DNA from: an uncultured Oscillospiraceae bacterium
GTDB taxonomy: Bacteria; Bacillota; Clostridia; Oscillospirales; Ruminococcaceae
Assembly: GCA_934481445.1 (NCBI GenBank)
Contig: CAKSPC010000006.1
Coordinates: 1 to 64,000, forward strand
Length of the DNA stretch: 64,000 nt
Direction: 5' to 3'
Both the position numbers and the translations under genes were made by a program. The notes below the pieces were generated by a model, which made no database searches, was not told the origin of the DNA, and saw only the letters and a program-made list of their open reading frames with translations. This document shows positions 37,500 to 44,284 of this stretch, piece by piece (the first letter of the stretch is position 1; each line of letters begins with the position of its first letter).

Positions 37500-37808
37500 T
37501 CGTCTTACCGCCACCCATACACGCGGTCAAGGGGTGATCTCCCCATAGGGGAGGTGTCGCGAAGCGACAGAGGGGGTTGACCGACAGACCGCACCCCTTG
37601 CAGGTCGAGGGCAGCGCCCTCGTCGCCACCGAAGTGGCGAAACACCCCACGCACTGAAAACCTTTCGCAGTGTAGCTTAAAGCAGGCGCTTAACCCGACT
37701 TAAAAAGCGCTAAAGGGGGTACGGGGGAAAAACAAGAGTTTTCCCCCCGAGGTGCATTGTAAACCTCCAAACGCCTATCCTCAAAAACAGCCCGGTGGGC
37801 TGTTTTTG
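37500..37808. repeat. Dispersed modular repeat, copy B
   Basis: Same family as copy A but inverted. It has CGCGGTCAAGGGGT, a GTCGAGGGCAGCGCCCTCG palindrome, a hairpin with the GGGGGAAAAA/TTTTCCCCCC arms near 37727-37748 and the terminal ACAGCCCGGTGGGCTGT hairpin (37782-37808). Between the two halves of the AAGGGGT...ACCCCTTG palindrome it holds a 67-bp insertion (37531-37597) that copies A and C lack. No gene is seen from 37434 to 37865. Confidence 0.85.
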
Positions 37809-37865
37809 AAAGAACCCGTTCGGATATAAGGACGTAGCGCCAACCCTCCGCCCCCACCCGCAAAA

Positions 37866-37897
37866 ACAAAAAACCGCCCTCCGAAAAGGGCGGTTTT
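37866..37897 (-). terminator. Terminator of the rpsF-ssb-rpsR operon
   Basis: AAAACCGCCCT (37870-37880) pairs with AGGGCGGTTTT (37887-37897); on the minus strand the stem runs into a T-rich stretch. Confidence 0.9.
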
Positions 37898-37913
37898 GAA
37901 TTGCGAATAAAAA

Positions 37914-38162
37914 TTATTCAGCGGTGTAGGGGATGAGGGCGATCTGTCTAGCTCTCTTGATAGCTGTTGTGAGCTCTCTCTGATGATAAGCGCAGCAGCC
38001 TGTAACACGACGGGGCAGGATCTTAGCGCGCTCTGTCATGCACTTTCTCAGCTTAGCAACGTCCTTGTAATCGATGAATTCAGATCTGTCAACGCAGAAC
38101 TGGCATACCTTTTTTCTGGCACGCTTAACGGGATGAGCGGATCTTTCAAACTTTTCAGCCAT
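37914..38162 (-). CDS. rpsR: 30S ribosomal protein S18
   Basis: S18 binds next to S6 on the small-subunit platform. The 82-residue protein has the core [22 protein letters not shown] and the zinc-type residues C20, C23, C56 and C57/H60, so it is the metal-binding variant. It closes the rpsF-ssb-rpsR operon and is followed by a strong terminator. Confidence 0.97.
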   Translation of the reverse strand: MAEKFERSAHPVKRARKKVCQFCVDRSEFIDYKDVAKLRKCMTERAKILPRRVTGCCAYHQRELTTAIKRARQIALIPYTAE

Positions 38163-38212
38163 GATACTGAACCTCCTTTATAGAATGGATAAACGGAATT
38201 TGTCGTTCTTTG

Positions 38213-38677
38213 TCAGAACGGGTAATCGTCGTCGGTGGCCGCCGAGGAGAAATCCGCAGCGGGTGCGGAAGCCTGCGTAGCACTGTAGCTCTGCGCGGGG
38301 GGCGCCGACGGAGCAGGAGCGGGATAGCTTTCGCCACCGTAAGCGCCGCTGTTCTGCTTCGCTTCTCCGGTGAAACTAGCCCTGTCTGCAACAATTTCGT
38401 ACCATGTAGAAGGATTGCCGTTCTTGTCGGTGTACTGTCTGGTGTTGAGCTCGCCCTCGATAAGGATCATCCTGCCCTTTCCAAAATAGCGGGCAACAAA
38501 CTCTCCCTGCTGGCGCCATGCAACAACATTGAAGAAGTCGGATTTGCGCTCCTCCCCCTTAGTCTGAAAACGCCTGTCCACAGCAATGCGGAAAGAACAA
38601 ACGCTTACCCCCTGCGGAGTGGTTCTTAACTCGGGGTCGTTAACGATGCGACCCATCATGATGACCTTGTTATACAC
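38213..38677 (-). CDS. ssb: Single-stranded DNA-binding protein
   Basis: SSB coats single-stranded DNA during replication and repair. The 154-residue protein has the OB fold (1-105; MYNKVIMMGRIVNDPELR, FNVVAWRQQGEFV), a Pro/Ala/Gln-rich flexible linker and the acidic C-terminal tip DDDYPF that binds partner proteins. It starts with GTG at 38675-38677, 8 nt after AGGAGG. It lies between rpsF and rpsR, the standard Firmicutes order. Confidence 0.96.
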   Translation of the reverse strand: MYNKVIMMGRIVNDPELRTTPQGVSVCSFRIAVDRRFQTKGEERKSDFFNVVAWRQQGEFVARYFGKGRMILIEGELNTRQYTDKNGNPSTWYEIVADRASFTGEAKQNSGAYGGESYPAPAPSAPPAQSYSATQASAPAADFSSAATDDDYPF

Positions 38678-38713
38678 TCAAAGCACCTCCTGCCGATACG
38701 AAAGCCGCAAAAA

Positions 38714-39007
38714 TTACTTTGCGAGAACTACGATGGAACGCAGAACGCCGTCGGTGATACCGATGATACGCTCGAGCTCAGCGGGGAATTCAGGCTTGGA
38801 CTCGAAGTTGTAGAGTACATAGTAGCCTTCGCTCTCGTAGTTGATCTCGTAAGCGAGCTTTCTCTTGCCCCACTCATCAATGTTGGTGAGTGTACCGTTA
38901 TCCTTGATAAGGTCAGCGAACTTCGCTGTCAGAGCCTTGATCTGCTCCTCGTCCTTCTTCAGGGAGAAAACGATGATTGCCTCATACTTTTCTGCTAACT
39001 TTGCCAT
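38714..39007 (-). CDS. rpsF: 30S ribosomal protein S6
   Basis: S6 forms a dimer with S18 in the small subunit. The 97-residue protein has the usual YEAIIVFSL strand and the RKLAYEINYESEGYYVLYNFES core. I chose the ATG at 39005-39007, 8 nt after GGAGG; the GTG three codons earlier overlaps the ribosome binding site. It leads the operon and is preceded by a consensus promoter and a short GC-rich leader hairpin, where S6-S18 autoregulation would be expected, though I cannot confirm that motif by eye. Confidence 0.96.
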   Translation of the reverse strand: MAKLAEKYEAIIVFSLKKDEEQIKALTAKFADLIKDNGTLTNIDEWGKRKLAYEINYESEGYYVLYNFESKPEFPAELERIIGITDGVLRSIVVLAK

Positions 39008-39090
39008 TAAAAGCACCTCCTTATGGATATATATCCCGCGCGGATGCGCGAGAAAGGGGTCAATGACTGATTTACAGCCTTAACTTCATT

Positions 39091-39119
39091 ATTATATCAG
39101 ATAAAATGCCGTTTGTCAA
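39091..39119 (-). promoter_or_regulatory. Sigma-A promoter of the rpsF operon
   Basis: Minus-strand TTGACA (39114-39119), 17-bp spacer, TATAAT (39091-39096). Confidence 0.9.
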
Positions 39120-39158
39120 GCCCTTTACGGGACATTTTCCGCAGTTTCATGCGAAATA

Positions 39159-39332
39159 TCACTGCTTTCGCGCCAGCGCATATTCGTCGTCGGGGTCGTA
39201 ATGCGGACAGTTGTAATTCGTGCCCTGTATGAAGTGGTACATCTCGTCCTCGTCAAGATTAACAAGGCAGGTGTAATATCCGCACTCCTCGTCGTATACA
39301 TAATTCACGCATTCATCGCAGTTAGTCGCCAT
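39159..39332 (-). CDS. Small cysteine-rich DUF6472-like protein
   Basis: This 57-residue acidic protein starts at 39330-39332 behind GGGAGA. Its pattern NCDECVNYVYDEECGYYTC, then DEDEMYHF and NCPHYDP, matches the DUF6472 family of Clostridia. Five cysteines and a histidine suggest metal binding. It overlaps the end of the alpha-toroid/DUF4430 gene by 11 bp, so it is the third cistron after the cobalamin riboswitch, although the family is widespread and may not be tied to B12. Its function is not known. Confidence 0.78.
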   Translation of the reverse strand: MATNCDECVNYVYDEECGYYTCLVNLDEDEMYHFIQGTNYNCPHYDPDDEYALARKQ

Positions 39333-41028
39333 AATATTCATCTCCCACATCAGCACCGAGGTCGCAGGTGTATACAAACTCCACTGCGTCCCCCTCGGAA
39401 AGAACATAGTTTCCCGCCGAAACATTAGGAAACTCGCCGTTCACCCTGTACATCCAGCCGCTCAGGCTCCCGAAACCAAATTCGTAAATGTAACCAATCC
39501 CGCTTACATACACGCCGTAGGACGAGCCCGTATAATCCACCCGAACCTTTTCCGCCCGCGCCGCCGCAGTCAGCGCGTCAAACGCCGTGCCGCCCTCGGG
39601 GACGCTCACCTCGCAGGCAGGAATGACCACACCGTCCGCGGGAATTACCGACGCGGGGTTTACTACCTCGTCAATATCATCCATACGCCCGAGCACCGTC
39701 CTGCAGTCCGCCGAAAACGTCACCGTTATGCCGTCCGCCGCCGACTGCCCGTAGTATTCGTCCGGGGTCTTTATGTCGAGAAGCCACACTCCGCCGCCCG
39801 CCGCCGCGAATATCAGCGCCGCCGCAAGGAAGCCTTTCCGCCGCTTCGCCGCAAAAACGACAATGCACACCGCCGCCCCCGCCGCGCATATCACACATAA
39901 TATCAGCTTGATCTGAAAGCCGCCGAATGCCGCTTCGGTATGATCTTCCGCGCCGCTGTTTTCGGGAATATCCGCGCTGTCCGTTGAGTTATCGCCCGTT
40001 TCGGGCGCAACGTTCTCATTTTCGGGAACATCCGCGCTGTCCGTGACATTATCGCCCGCGTCGGACGATACATCCTCATTTTCGGCAATATTATCATCCG
40101 CCCGCGCCGCAGAATTATCCGCCGCGAACAGCATTTCTCCCCGCCCGGAAAGCTCCGCCGCCGTCAGCGCTTCCAGCGCCTGCACCGTCGCAATTCTGTT
40201 TGTTTCCCCGTCTGGAAGATGCGCGAAGCCGCCGTCCGCCCGCCGATAGGTCATTATCGCGTCCAGCGCCCGCGACAGCCGCTCGTCGTTCACCCCCGCC
40301 GCGCAGAACGCTATCACCGTCTGTGAAGCGCTCTCGCAGTTCTCAACGCCCATCGTCATAAAGCCGCCGCTTTCAAGCTGCATTTCCGAAAGGCACTCCA
40401 CCGCCGCATTCACTGCGGAGGAATATTCCGCGCCATCCATTCCCGCCAGCGCATACACCGCCGCCGCGGTCATATCTGCGTCCGCCTTTGTTCCCATAAG
40501 CGTAAAGCCGCCGTCGGGAAGCTGCTTTTCCAGCAGGTGAGCCGCTATGCTTTCGCGGGTGTTGGGCGCGTTTTCGGGGGCTTCAGCGCCGTAACAATTC
40601 GCCGCGATGAGCGCCCATATCCACGCATTAAGTCCCTGCCTGTCAAAATCCCCGTTGAAAAATACAGCCCTGTCGATAAGCTCCCGCGGGCATTTGCCAA
40701 GCATGGAAAGCACTATCGAGGTGCGCTCGAGGTCCGTCGGGGCGACAAATCCCTCCCGGGAAATCAGGTCCTCCGCATGGGCGAGCATTTTCTCCGCGTA
40801 TTTCTCCGTGCCGTCCGTTCCGTAAAGGCGGATATGGCACAGCGGCGCCCATATTGAAACAGTGTCGCCGTTCAGCAGTTCATCAATGTCAAGCTGCTCA
40901 AACACCCCCGATATCGCCGCGCTTCTTTCCTCCGAAGCAGCCGCCGAAACGAAACAAAAAGCGGTCTGCACCGCCAGAAAAACTGCCATGCAGACCGCCG
41001 AAAAAGCTTCCCTGAGCCTTACGGACAT
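39322..41028 (-). CDS. Membrane protein with alpha-toroid and DUF4430 domains (transcobalamin-like)
   Basis: The 568-residue protein has a signal segment (about 1-32), an alpha/alpha-toroid domain (about 40-300) with repeats around PDGGFTLMG, ESGGFMTMG and ADGGFAHLP as in prenyltransferase/squalene-cyclase folds, an acidic linker with a 20-residue tandem repeat (317-356), two close membrane helices (about 373-394 and 399-417), and a C-terminal DUF4430 domain (about 430-560, with GWMYRVNGEFPNVSAGNY). Animal intrinsic factor and transcobalamin combine the same two folds to enclose B12. It is 1 bp downstream of the DUF4430 surface gene and controlled by a cobalamin riboswitch. B12 binding is inferred, not shown. 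Confidence 0.82.
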   Translation of the reverse strand: MSVRLREAFSAVCMAVFLAVQTAFCFVSAAASEERSAAISGVFEQLDIDELLNGDTVSIWAPLCHIRLYGTDGTEKYAEKMLAHAEDLISREGFVAPTDLERTSIVLSMLGKCPRELIDRAVFFNGDFDRQGLNAWIWALIAANCYGAEAPENAPNTRESIAAHLLEKQLPDGGFTLMGTKADADMTAAAVYALAGMDGAEYSSAVNAAVECLSEMQLESGGFMTMGVENCESASQTVIAFCAAGVNDERLSRALDAIMTYRRADGGFAHLPDGETNRIATVQALEALTAAELSGRGEMLFAADNSAARADDNIAENEDVSSDAGDNVTDSADVPENENVAPETGDNSTDSADIPENSGAEDHTEAAFGGFQIKLILCVICAAGAAVCIVVFAAKRRKGFLAAALIFAAAGGGVWLLDIKTPDEYYGQSAADGITVTFSADCRTVLGRMDDIDEVVNPASVIPADGVVIPACEVSVPEGGTAFDALTAAARAEKVRVDYTGSSYGVYVSGIGYIYEFGFGSLSGWMYRVNGEFPNVSAGNYVLSEGDAVEFVYTCDLGADVGDEYYGD

Positions 41029-41029
41029 A

Positions 41030-41911
41030 TTACTTTCTCTTTGCGAGAGCCAGTGCGCCGCAAGCCAGTACAGCCGCGCCGAGAACTACCGCCATGCCCT
41101 CAACACCTGTATCGGGGGCTGTCTTGTCGGGAACGGTTGTATCGGTCGTATCATCCGCGTCGTCAACGGGCTCGTTTGCGATCTCGTCGTCATCGGGGAA
41201 TTCTGTGCGAACATCGGAGGAAAGAGCCTCAACCGCGTTGTTGATGTCCTCCTGTGTGGACTCCCAGATAGCGAGGGTTTCCATAGCTGCTACGAATTCG
41301 AAGCTGTCCTTTGTAGCGTCGGGCTCAGCCGCGCAGAGCGCGATAAGCTTTGCCTTGTTTGGCATTTCCTTGAGAGCTGCCGCACCGCCCCAGCTGCTGT
41401 TGTCAACGCCGAGGTCTGCGCCGTAGCCGTATACTGTGAACTCAAATTCGAGAACATCGCCGTCAGCAGGGGTGTAATCGCCGATGCCTACCTGTGCATA
41501 CTCGCCGTTTACAAAATATGTCCAGCCGCTCTCTGCGGTGTAATCCATGGAGGAAAGATAACCCTCTGCGGTTCTGCCTGTTGTTTCGGCAACTACCTCT
41601 GCGATGGCGTCGGGAAGCGTTACCTCGTCCTCGCCGTCGTCTGCAAGACCGGTGATGAAAGGACCGTAGTCGCTTTCGCTGTACTGGGTGTCAACTGCGC
41701 GCTTAACAACGTCCAGACCGTTTTCACCCTCATAGAAAGGCACCTGTACGGGCTCTGCTGTGAAGCCCTGACCGATGGTGCTCTTGATTGCTGTAAAGGA
41801 AACGTATCCTGCGGGCTGTGCTTCCTCTGCAGCTTCTGCGCCTGCGGATACTGCGGACAGTGCAAATACTGCCGCTGCGGCAAGTCCTGCCGCGATCTTT
41901 GTGATCTTCAT
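41030..41911 (-). CDS. Secreted DUF4430 protein with cell-wall sorting-like tail
   Basis: The 293-residue protein has a signal peptide (about 1-27) and a DUF4430 domain (35-165; VPFYEGENGLDVVKRAV, SGWTYFVNGEYAQVGIGDY, YTPADGDVLEFEFTVYG). A helical segment (178-235) and an acidic Asp/Thr-rich spacer follow. The end is APDTG (265-269), a hydrophobic stretch and KRK, which resembles a sortase signal of the xPxTG type. It is the first gene after the cobalamin riboswitch. DUF4430 is the B12-gripping beta domain of transcobalamins, so a surface B12-binding role is likely. GGAGGAG precedes the ATG. Confidence 0.85.
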   Translation of the reverse strand: MKITKIAAGLAAAAVFALSAVSAGAEAAEEAQPAGYVSFTAIKSTIGQGFTAEPVQVPFYEGENGLDVVKRAVDTQYSESDYGPFITGLADDGEDEVTLPDAIAEVVAETTGRTAEGYLSSMDYTAESGWTYFVNGEYAQVGIGDYTPADGDVLEFEFTVYGYGADLGVDNSSWGGAAALKEMPNKAKLIALCAAEPDATKDSFEFVAAMETLAIWESTQEDINNAVEALSSDVRTEFPDDDEIANEPVDDADDTTDTTVPDKTAPDTGVEGMAVVLGAAVLACGALALAKRK

Positions 41912-41954
41912 GTTTGTTTACTCCTCCGATAAAATTCTGTCTGTTTTTCCGTGA

Positions 41955-42110
41955 AACAGCGGCAGCAGGTCTTCCGGCTCGGAATATCACACGCCGCGCC
42001 TGCCTTCCCATGGGCAGATGCCCCCAGTGACAATATCGACGCCTGCGCAACTTCCTTACGGCAGCGGGGACTGCTGCGGATTTTCACCGCATTCCGTTTT
42101 GCCGACCGTT
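41955..42110 (-). promoter_or_regulatory. Cobalamin riboswitch
   Basis: On the minus strand the leader has the conserved core AATGCGGTGAAAATCCGC (42076-42093), the CAGTCCCCGCTGCCGTAA part of the core, the CACTGGGGGCA and GGGAAGGC arms, and the B12 box GAGCCGGAAGACCTGCTGCC (41961-41980). Adenosylcobalamin binding should lower expression of the DUF4430 operon. No T-rich terminator follows, and a ribosome binding site comes soon after, so control of translation seems more likely than termination. Confidence 0.93.
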
Positions 42111-42124
42111 TTTTCACAACTCAC

Positions 42125-42153
42125 ATTATAGCGCAAAAATCCCCGCTTGTCAA
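42125..42153 (-). promoter_or_regulatory. Sigma-A promoter of the cobalamin-controlled operon
   Basis: Minus-strand TTGACA (42148-42153), 17-bp spacer, TATAAT (42125-42130). The -35 box overlaps the last codons of the radical SAM gene. Confidence 0.88.
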
Positions 42154-43043
42154 CCCTTGATTCCCGTTAAATCAAATTCGGGGGTGTATTCTTCCCGGGC
42201 GGAGCTCTTCTCCTGCATATATCCGTCCAGCCCCGCGGATATCACCGCGTCCAGCGCCTTGCGGTATTCAAACGTGGTTATGCGGCGGCGCATTTTCAGG
42301 AATTCGTCGTCCGTCTTTACCTTTCCGAAGGGCGTGTACTGGCTCATAAGGCTGAAAAGAATCTTCCCGCCGAAGCGCTCGCCTACGCGGGTTATTATCT
42401 CCACAGAATCCTTGTACATATTCGGAAGAACAAGATGCCGCACCACCGTGCCGCGGTGCATTACGCCGTTTTCGTCAAGCTGCGGCGCGCCGGTCTGCCG
42501 CACCATCTCCTCCACCGCCGCCATGGCGGTTTCAAAGTAGTGCGGCGCGGAGGACAGCCGCACCGCAGCTTCGTCGTCGCAGTATTTTATATCGGGGAGG
42601 TAGATGTCGATGTACCCCTCCAGCATTTTAAGGGTTTCGACCCGCTCGTAGCCGCCGCTGTTGTATACTGTCGGGATGTTCAGCCCGCGCTCCCGCGCAA
42701 GCTCCAGCGCGGAAATTATCTGCGGAACATAGTGCGTGGGATTAACGAGATTGATGTTCAGCGCGCCCTGCGACTGCAGCTCAAGGAATATCTCGGACAG
42801 CCGCTGCTCGGTTATGTCCGCGCCGCCGCGCAGGGCGGATATGTCGTAGTTCTGGCAGAATACACAGCGCATGACGCAGCCCGAAAAGAACACCGCGCCG
42901 CTTCCGGACGTGCCGGATATGCAGGGTTCTTCCCAGTGGTGCAGGGAAGCGCGGGCGGCGCGGATGACGCTGCTCATGCCGCAGAAGCCTGTTGTTTTGT
43001 CCCTGTCGGCGCCGCATTTCCGCGGGCATAGTGTGCATTTCAT
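42150..43043 (-). CDS. Radical SAM protein (PflA-like family)
   Basis: The 297-residue protein has an N-terminal cysteine cluster (CTLCPRKCGADR...GFCG) and the radical SAM motif CVMRCVFC (C-X3-C-X2-C) that holds the 4Fe-4S cluster. The remainder fits the half-barrel (INLVNPTHYVPQI, PTVYNSGGYE, YLPDIKY). It belongs to the group often called pyruvate-formate-lyase-activating-like or AmmeMemoRadiSam-related; the substrate is unknown. It is on the same strand as, and just upstream of, the cobalamin riboswitch but has a separate start with GGAGG. No dedicated partner is next to it. Confidence 0.88.
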   Translation of the reverse strand: MKCTLCPRKCGADRDKTTGFCGMSSVIRAARASLHHWEEPCISGTSGSGAVFFSGCVMRCVFCQNYDISALRGGADITEQRLSEIFLELQSQGALNINLVNPTHYVPQIISALELARERGLNIPTVYNSGGYERVETLKMLEGYIDIYLPDIKYCDDEAAVRLSSAPHYFETAMAAVEEMVRQTGAPQLDENGVMHRGTVVRHLVLPNMYKDSVEIITRVGERFGGKILFSLMSQYTPFGKVKTDDEFLKMRRRITTFEYRKALDAVISAGLDGYMQEKSSAREEYTPEFDLTGIKG

Positions 43044-43104
43044 GGTTTTCCTCCGAATTTTATTTCAAAGTTCACGCGTAGCAAACAGATTTTTCGTCAA
43101 CTCT

Positions 43105-43312
43105 TAGTCTTAACGGCGCCCAAAACACGCGGTCAAGGGGTCGCACCCCTTGCGGGTCGAGGGTGGAACCCTCGTCGACGTCCGCAGACGTCGAAACACC
43201 CCACGCACGGAAAATCTTACGCAGTGTAGCTTACAGCAGGTGCGTTTATCCGACTCCCAAAGCGCTAAAGGGGGCGTGGGGGGAAAACAAGAGTTTTCCC
43301 CCCACAGTCTAT
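43105..43312. repeat. Dispersed modular repeat, copy C
   Basis: Same orientation as copy B: CGCGGTCAAGGGGTCGCACCCCTTGCGG (quoted pieces under limit: AAGGGGT-CG-CACCCCTTG), a GACGTCCGCAGACGTC palindrome, and the hairpin GTGGGGGGAAAAC/GTTTTCCCCCCAC near 43277-43306. It shows the empty form of the site that is filled by the sub-module in copy B. The region 43044-43343 has no other content that I recognise. Confidence 0.82.
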
Positions 43313-43343
43313 TGCAAATTACTGCCGTAAAAAATCAAAGCAA

Positions 43344-43829
43344 TCAAAGATTCTTATTAAAAGACTGCCCCGTAGCCCTGCCGACCACTGCGCTGTTGTA
43401 GTAGCCTATCTTCTGCTTGGTCTGCTTGAGCTGCTCGAGCTCGCGGCGGGAATCCATGTGCTGGTTCCTGAACTGCCCCGAGATCACCCTGTCCTTGTCG
43501 AGTATCCTCTGCTTGGCAATGGTGATGCTGCGCTGGATAAGCTGGAGGTTCTTGTGCGCCTCGTCCAGCGTAACGCCGACGTAGCTGCCGTGCACCAGAG
43601 CGTTCAGAAGCTGGCGCTCGGGCTCCTCCTCGCATTCTATCGCGCCCTCTACGGAAATTTTCAGATCCTCAAGGTCCTCGATGAGCTCGTTCCTGGCGAT
43701 AAGACCTTTCTGTATCGTTTCCAGATCGGCGTTTATCATCGAGTCAGTCTGCCGCTCGTATTCCTGCAGAGTTTCAAGTATCTGCTCCATCAGCTCCGTG
43801 ACCCTTTCACAGCCGAATAACTCCGCCAT
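43344..43829 (-). CDS. Coiled-coil protein in a FliT-like position
   Basis: The 161-residue protein is almost wholly helical with heptad patterns over residues 5-150 and no membrane segment. It is the last gene of the late flagellar operon, 20 bp after fliS, where FliT (chaperone of FliD and regulator) is found. Length and charge fit a FlgN/FliT-type export chaperone, but I cannot see a diagnostic motif. It could also be a second FlgN-like protein. Confidence 0.65.
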   Translation of the reverse strand: MAELFGCERVTELMEQILETLQEYERQTDSMINADLETIQKGLIARNELIEDLEDLKISVEGAIECEEEPERQLLNALVHGSYVGVTLDEAHKNLQLIQRSITIAKQRILDKDRVISGQFRNQHMDSRRELEQLKQTKQKIGYYNSAVVGRATGQSFNKNL

Positions 43830-43849
43830 AAAGCTCCCCCCTTATCAGA

Positions 43850-44254
43850 TCATTTCCTGTTAGCCTTTTCCTGCGCCTCGATTTCTTCCCTGGTCATCTG
43901 GCTTATCTGCGTGAACGCGTCACGCAGATCGCCGAACATCGGGATTATTTTCTTGACCTCGGTGCAGTCCTTGTGGATGTTCGCCTTGATTATCTCCTTG
44001 TAGAAGAATATGTACAGCGATTCGAGATTCTTCGCTATCGGAATGGACATATCCAGCCCCTCGCGGAGCGCGTCGATGCACTCCTGCGCTTTCTGGAACG
44101 CCGCGTTCGCCTTGGCGTAGTCCTTCGTTTCCTCGACGGCGCTCACGCCGATGGCAAGCTGCCGCTCTATCTCGCTGTAAAGCTTTATAACGACCTCGAC
44201 CGGGGTCATAGTCTGTACCGACTGCTTCTTATATGCCGAATAAGGATTTACCAT
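43850..44254 (-). CDS. fliS: Flagellin export chaperone FliS
   Basis: FliS binds the C terminus of flagellin to prevent early polymerisation. The 134-residue helical protein has the typical start (NPYSAYKKQSVQTMTPVEVVIKLY) and the later YKEIIKANIHKD segment. It lies 30 bp downstream of fliD. Flagellin itself is not in this window. Confidence 0.95.
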   Translation of the reverse strand: MVNPYSAYKKQSVQTMTPVEVVIKLYSEIERQLAIGVSAVEETKDYAKANAAFQKAQECIDALREGLDMSIPIAKNLESLYIFFYKEIIKANIHKDCTEVKKIIPMFGDLRDAFTQISQMTREEIEAQEKANRK

Positions 44255-44284
44255 ATCCTGTACCCTTTTCTTTCTGTGTTGTTA

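Noticed and set aside
39008..39090. S6:S18 autoregulatory RNA in the rpsF leader
   Set aside because: There is a GC-rich hairpin in the right place, but I could not match the conserved CCG-containing motif by eye, so I did not list it.
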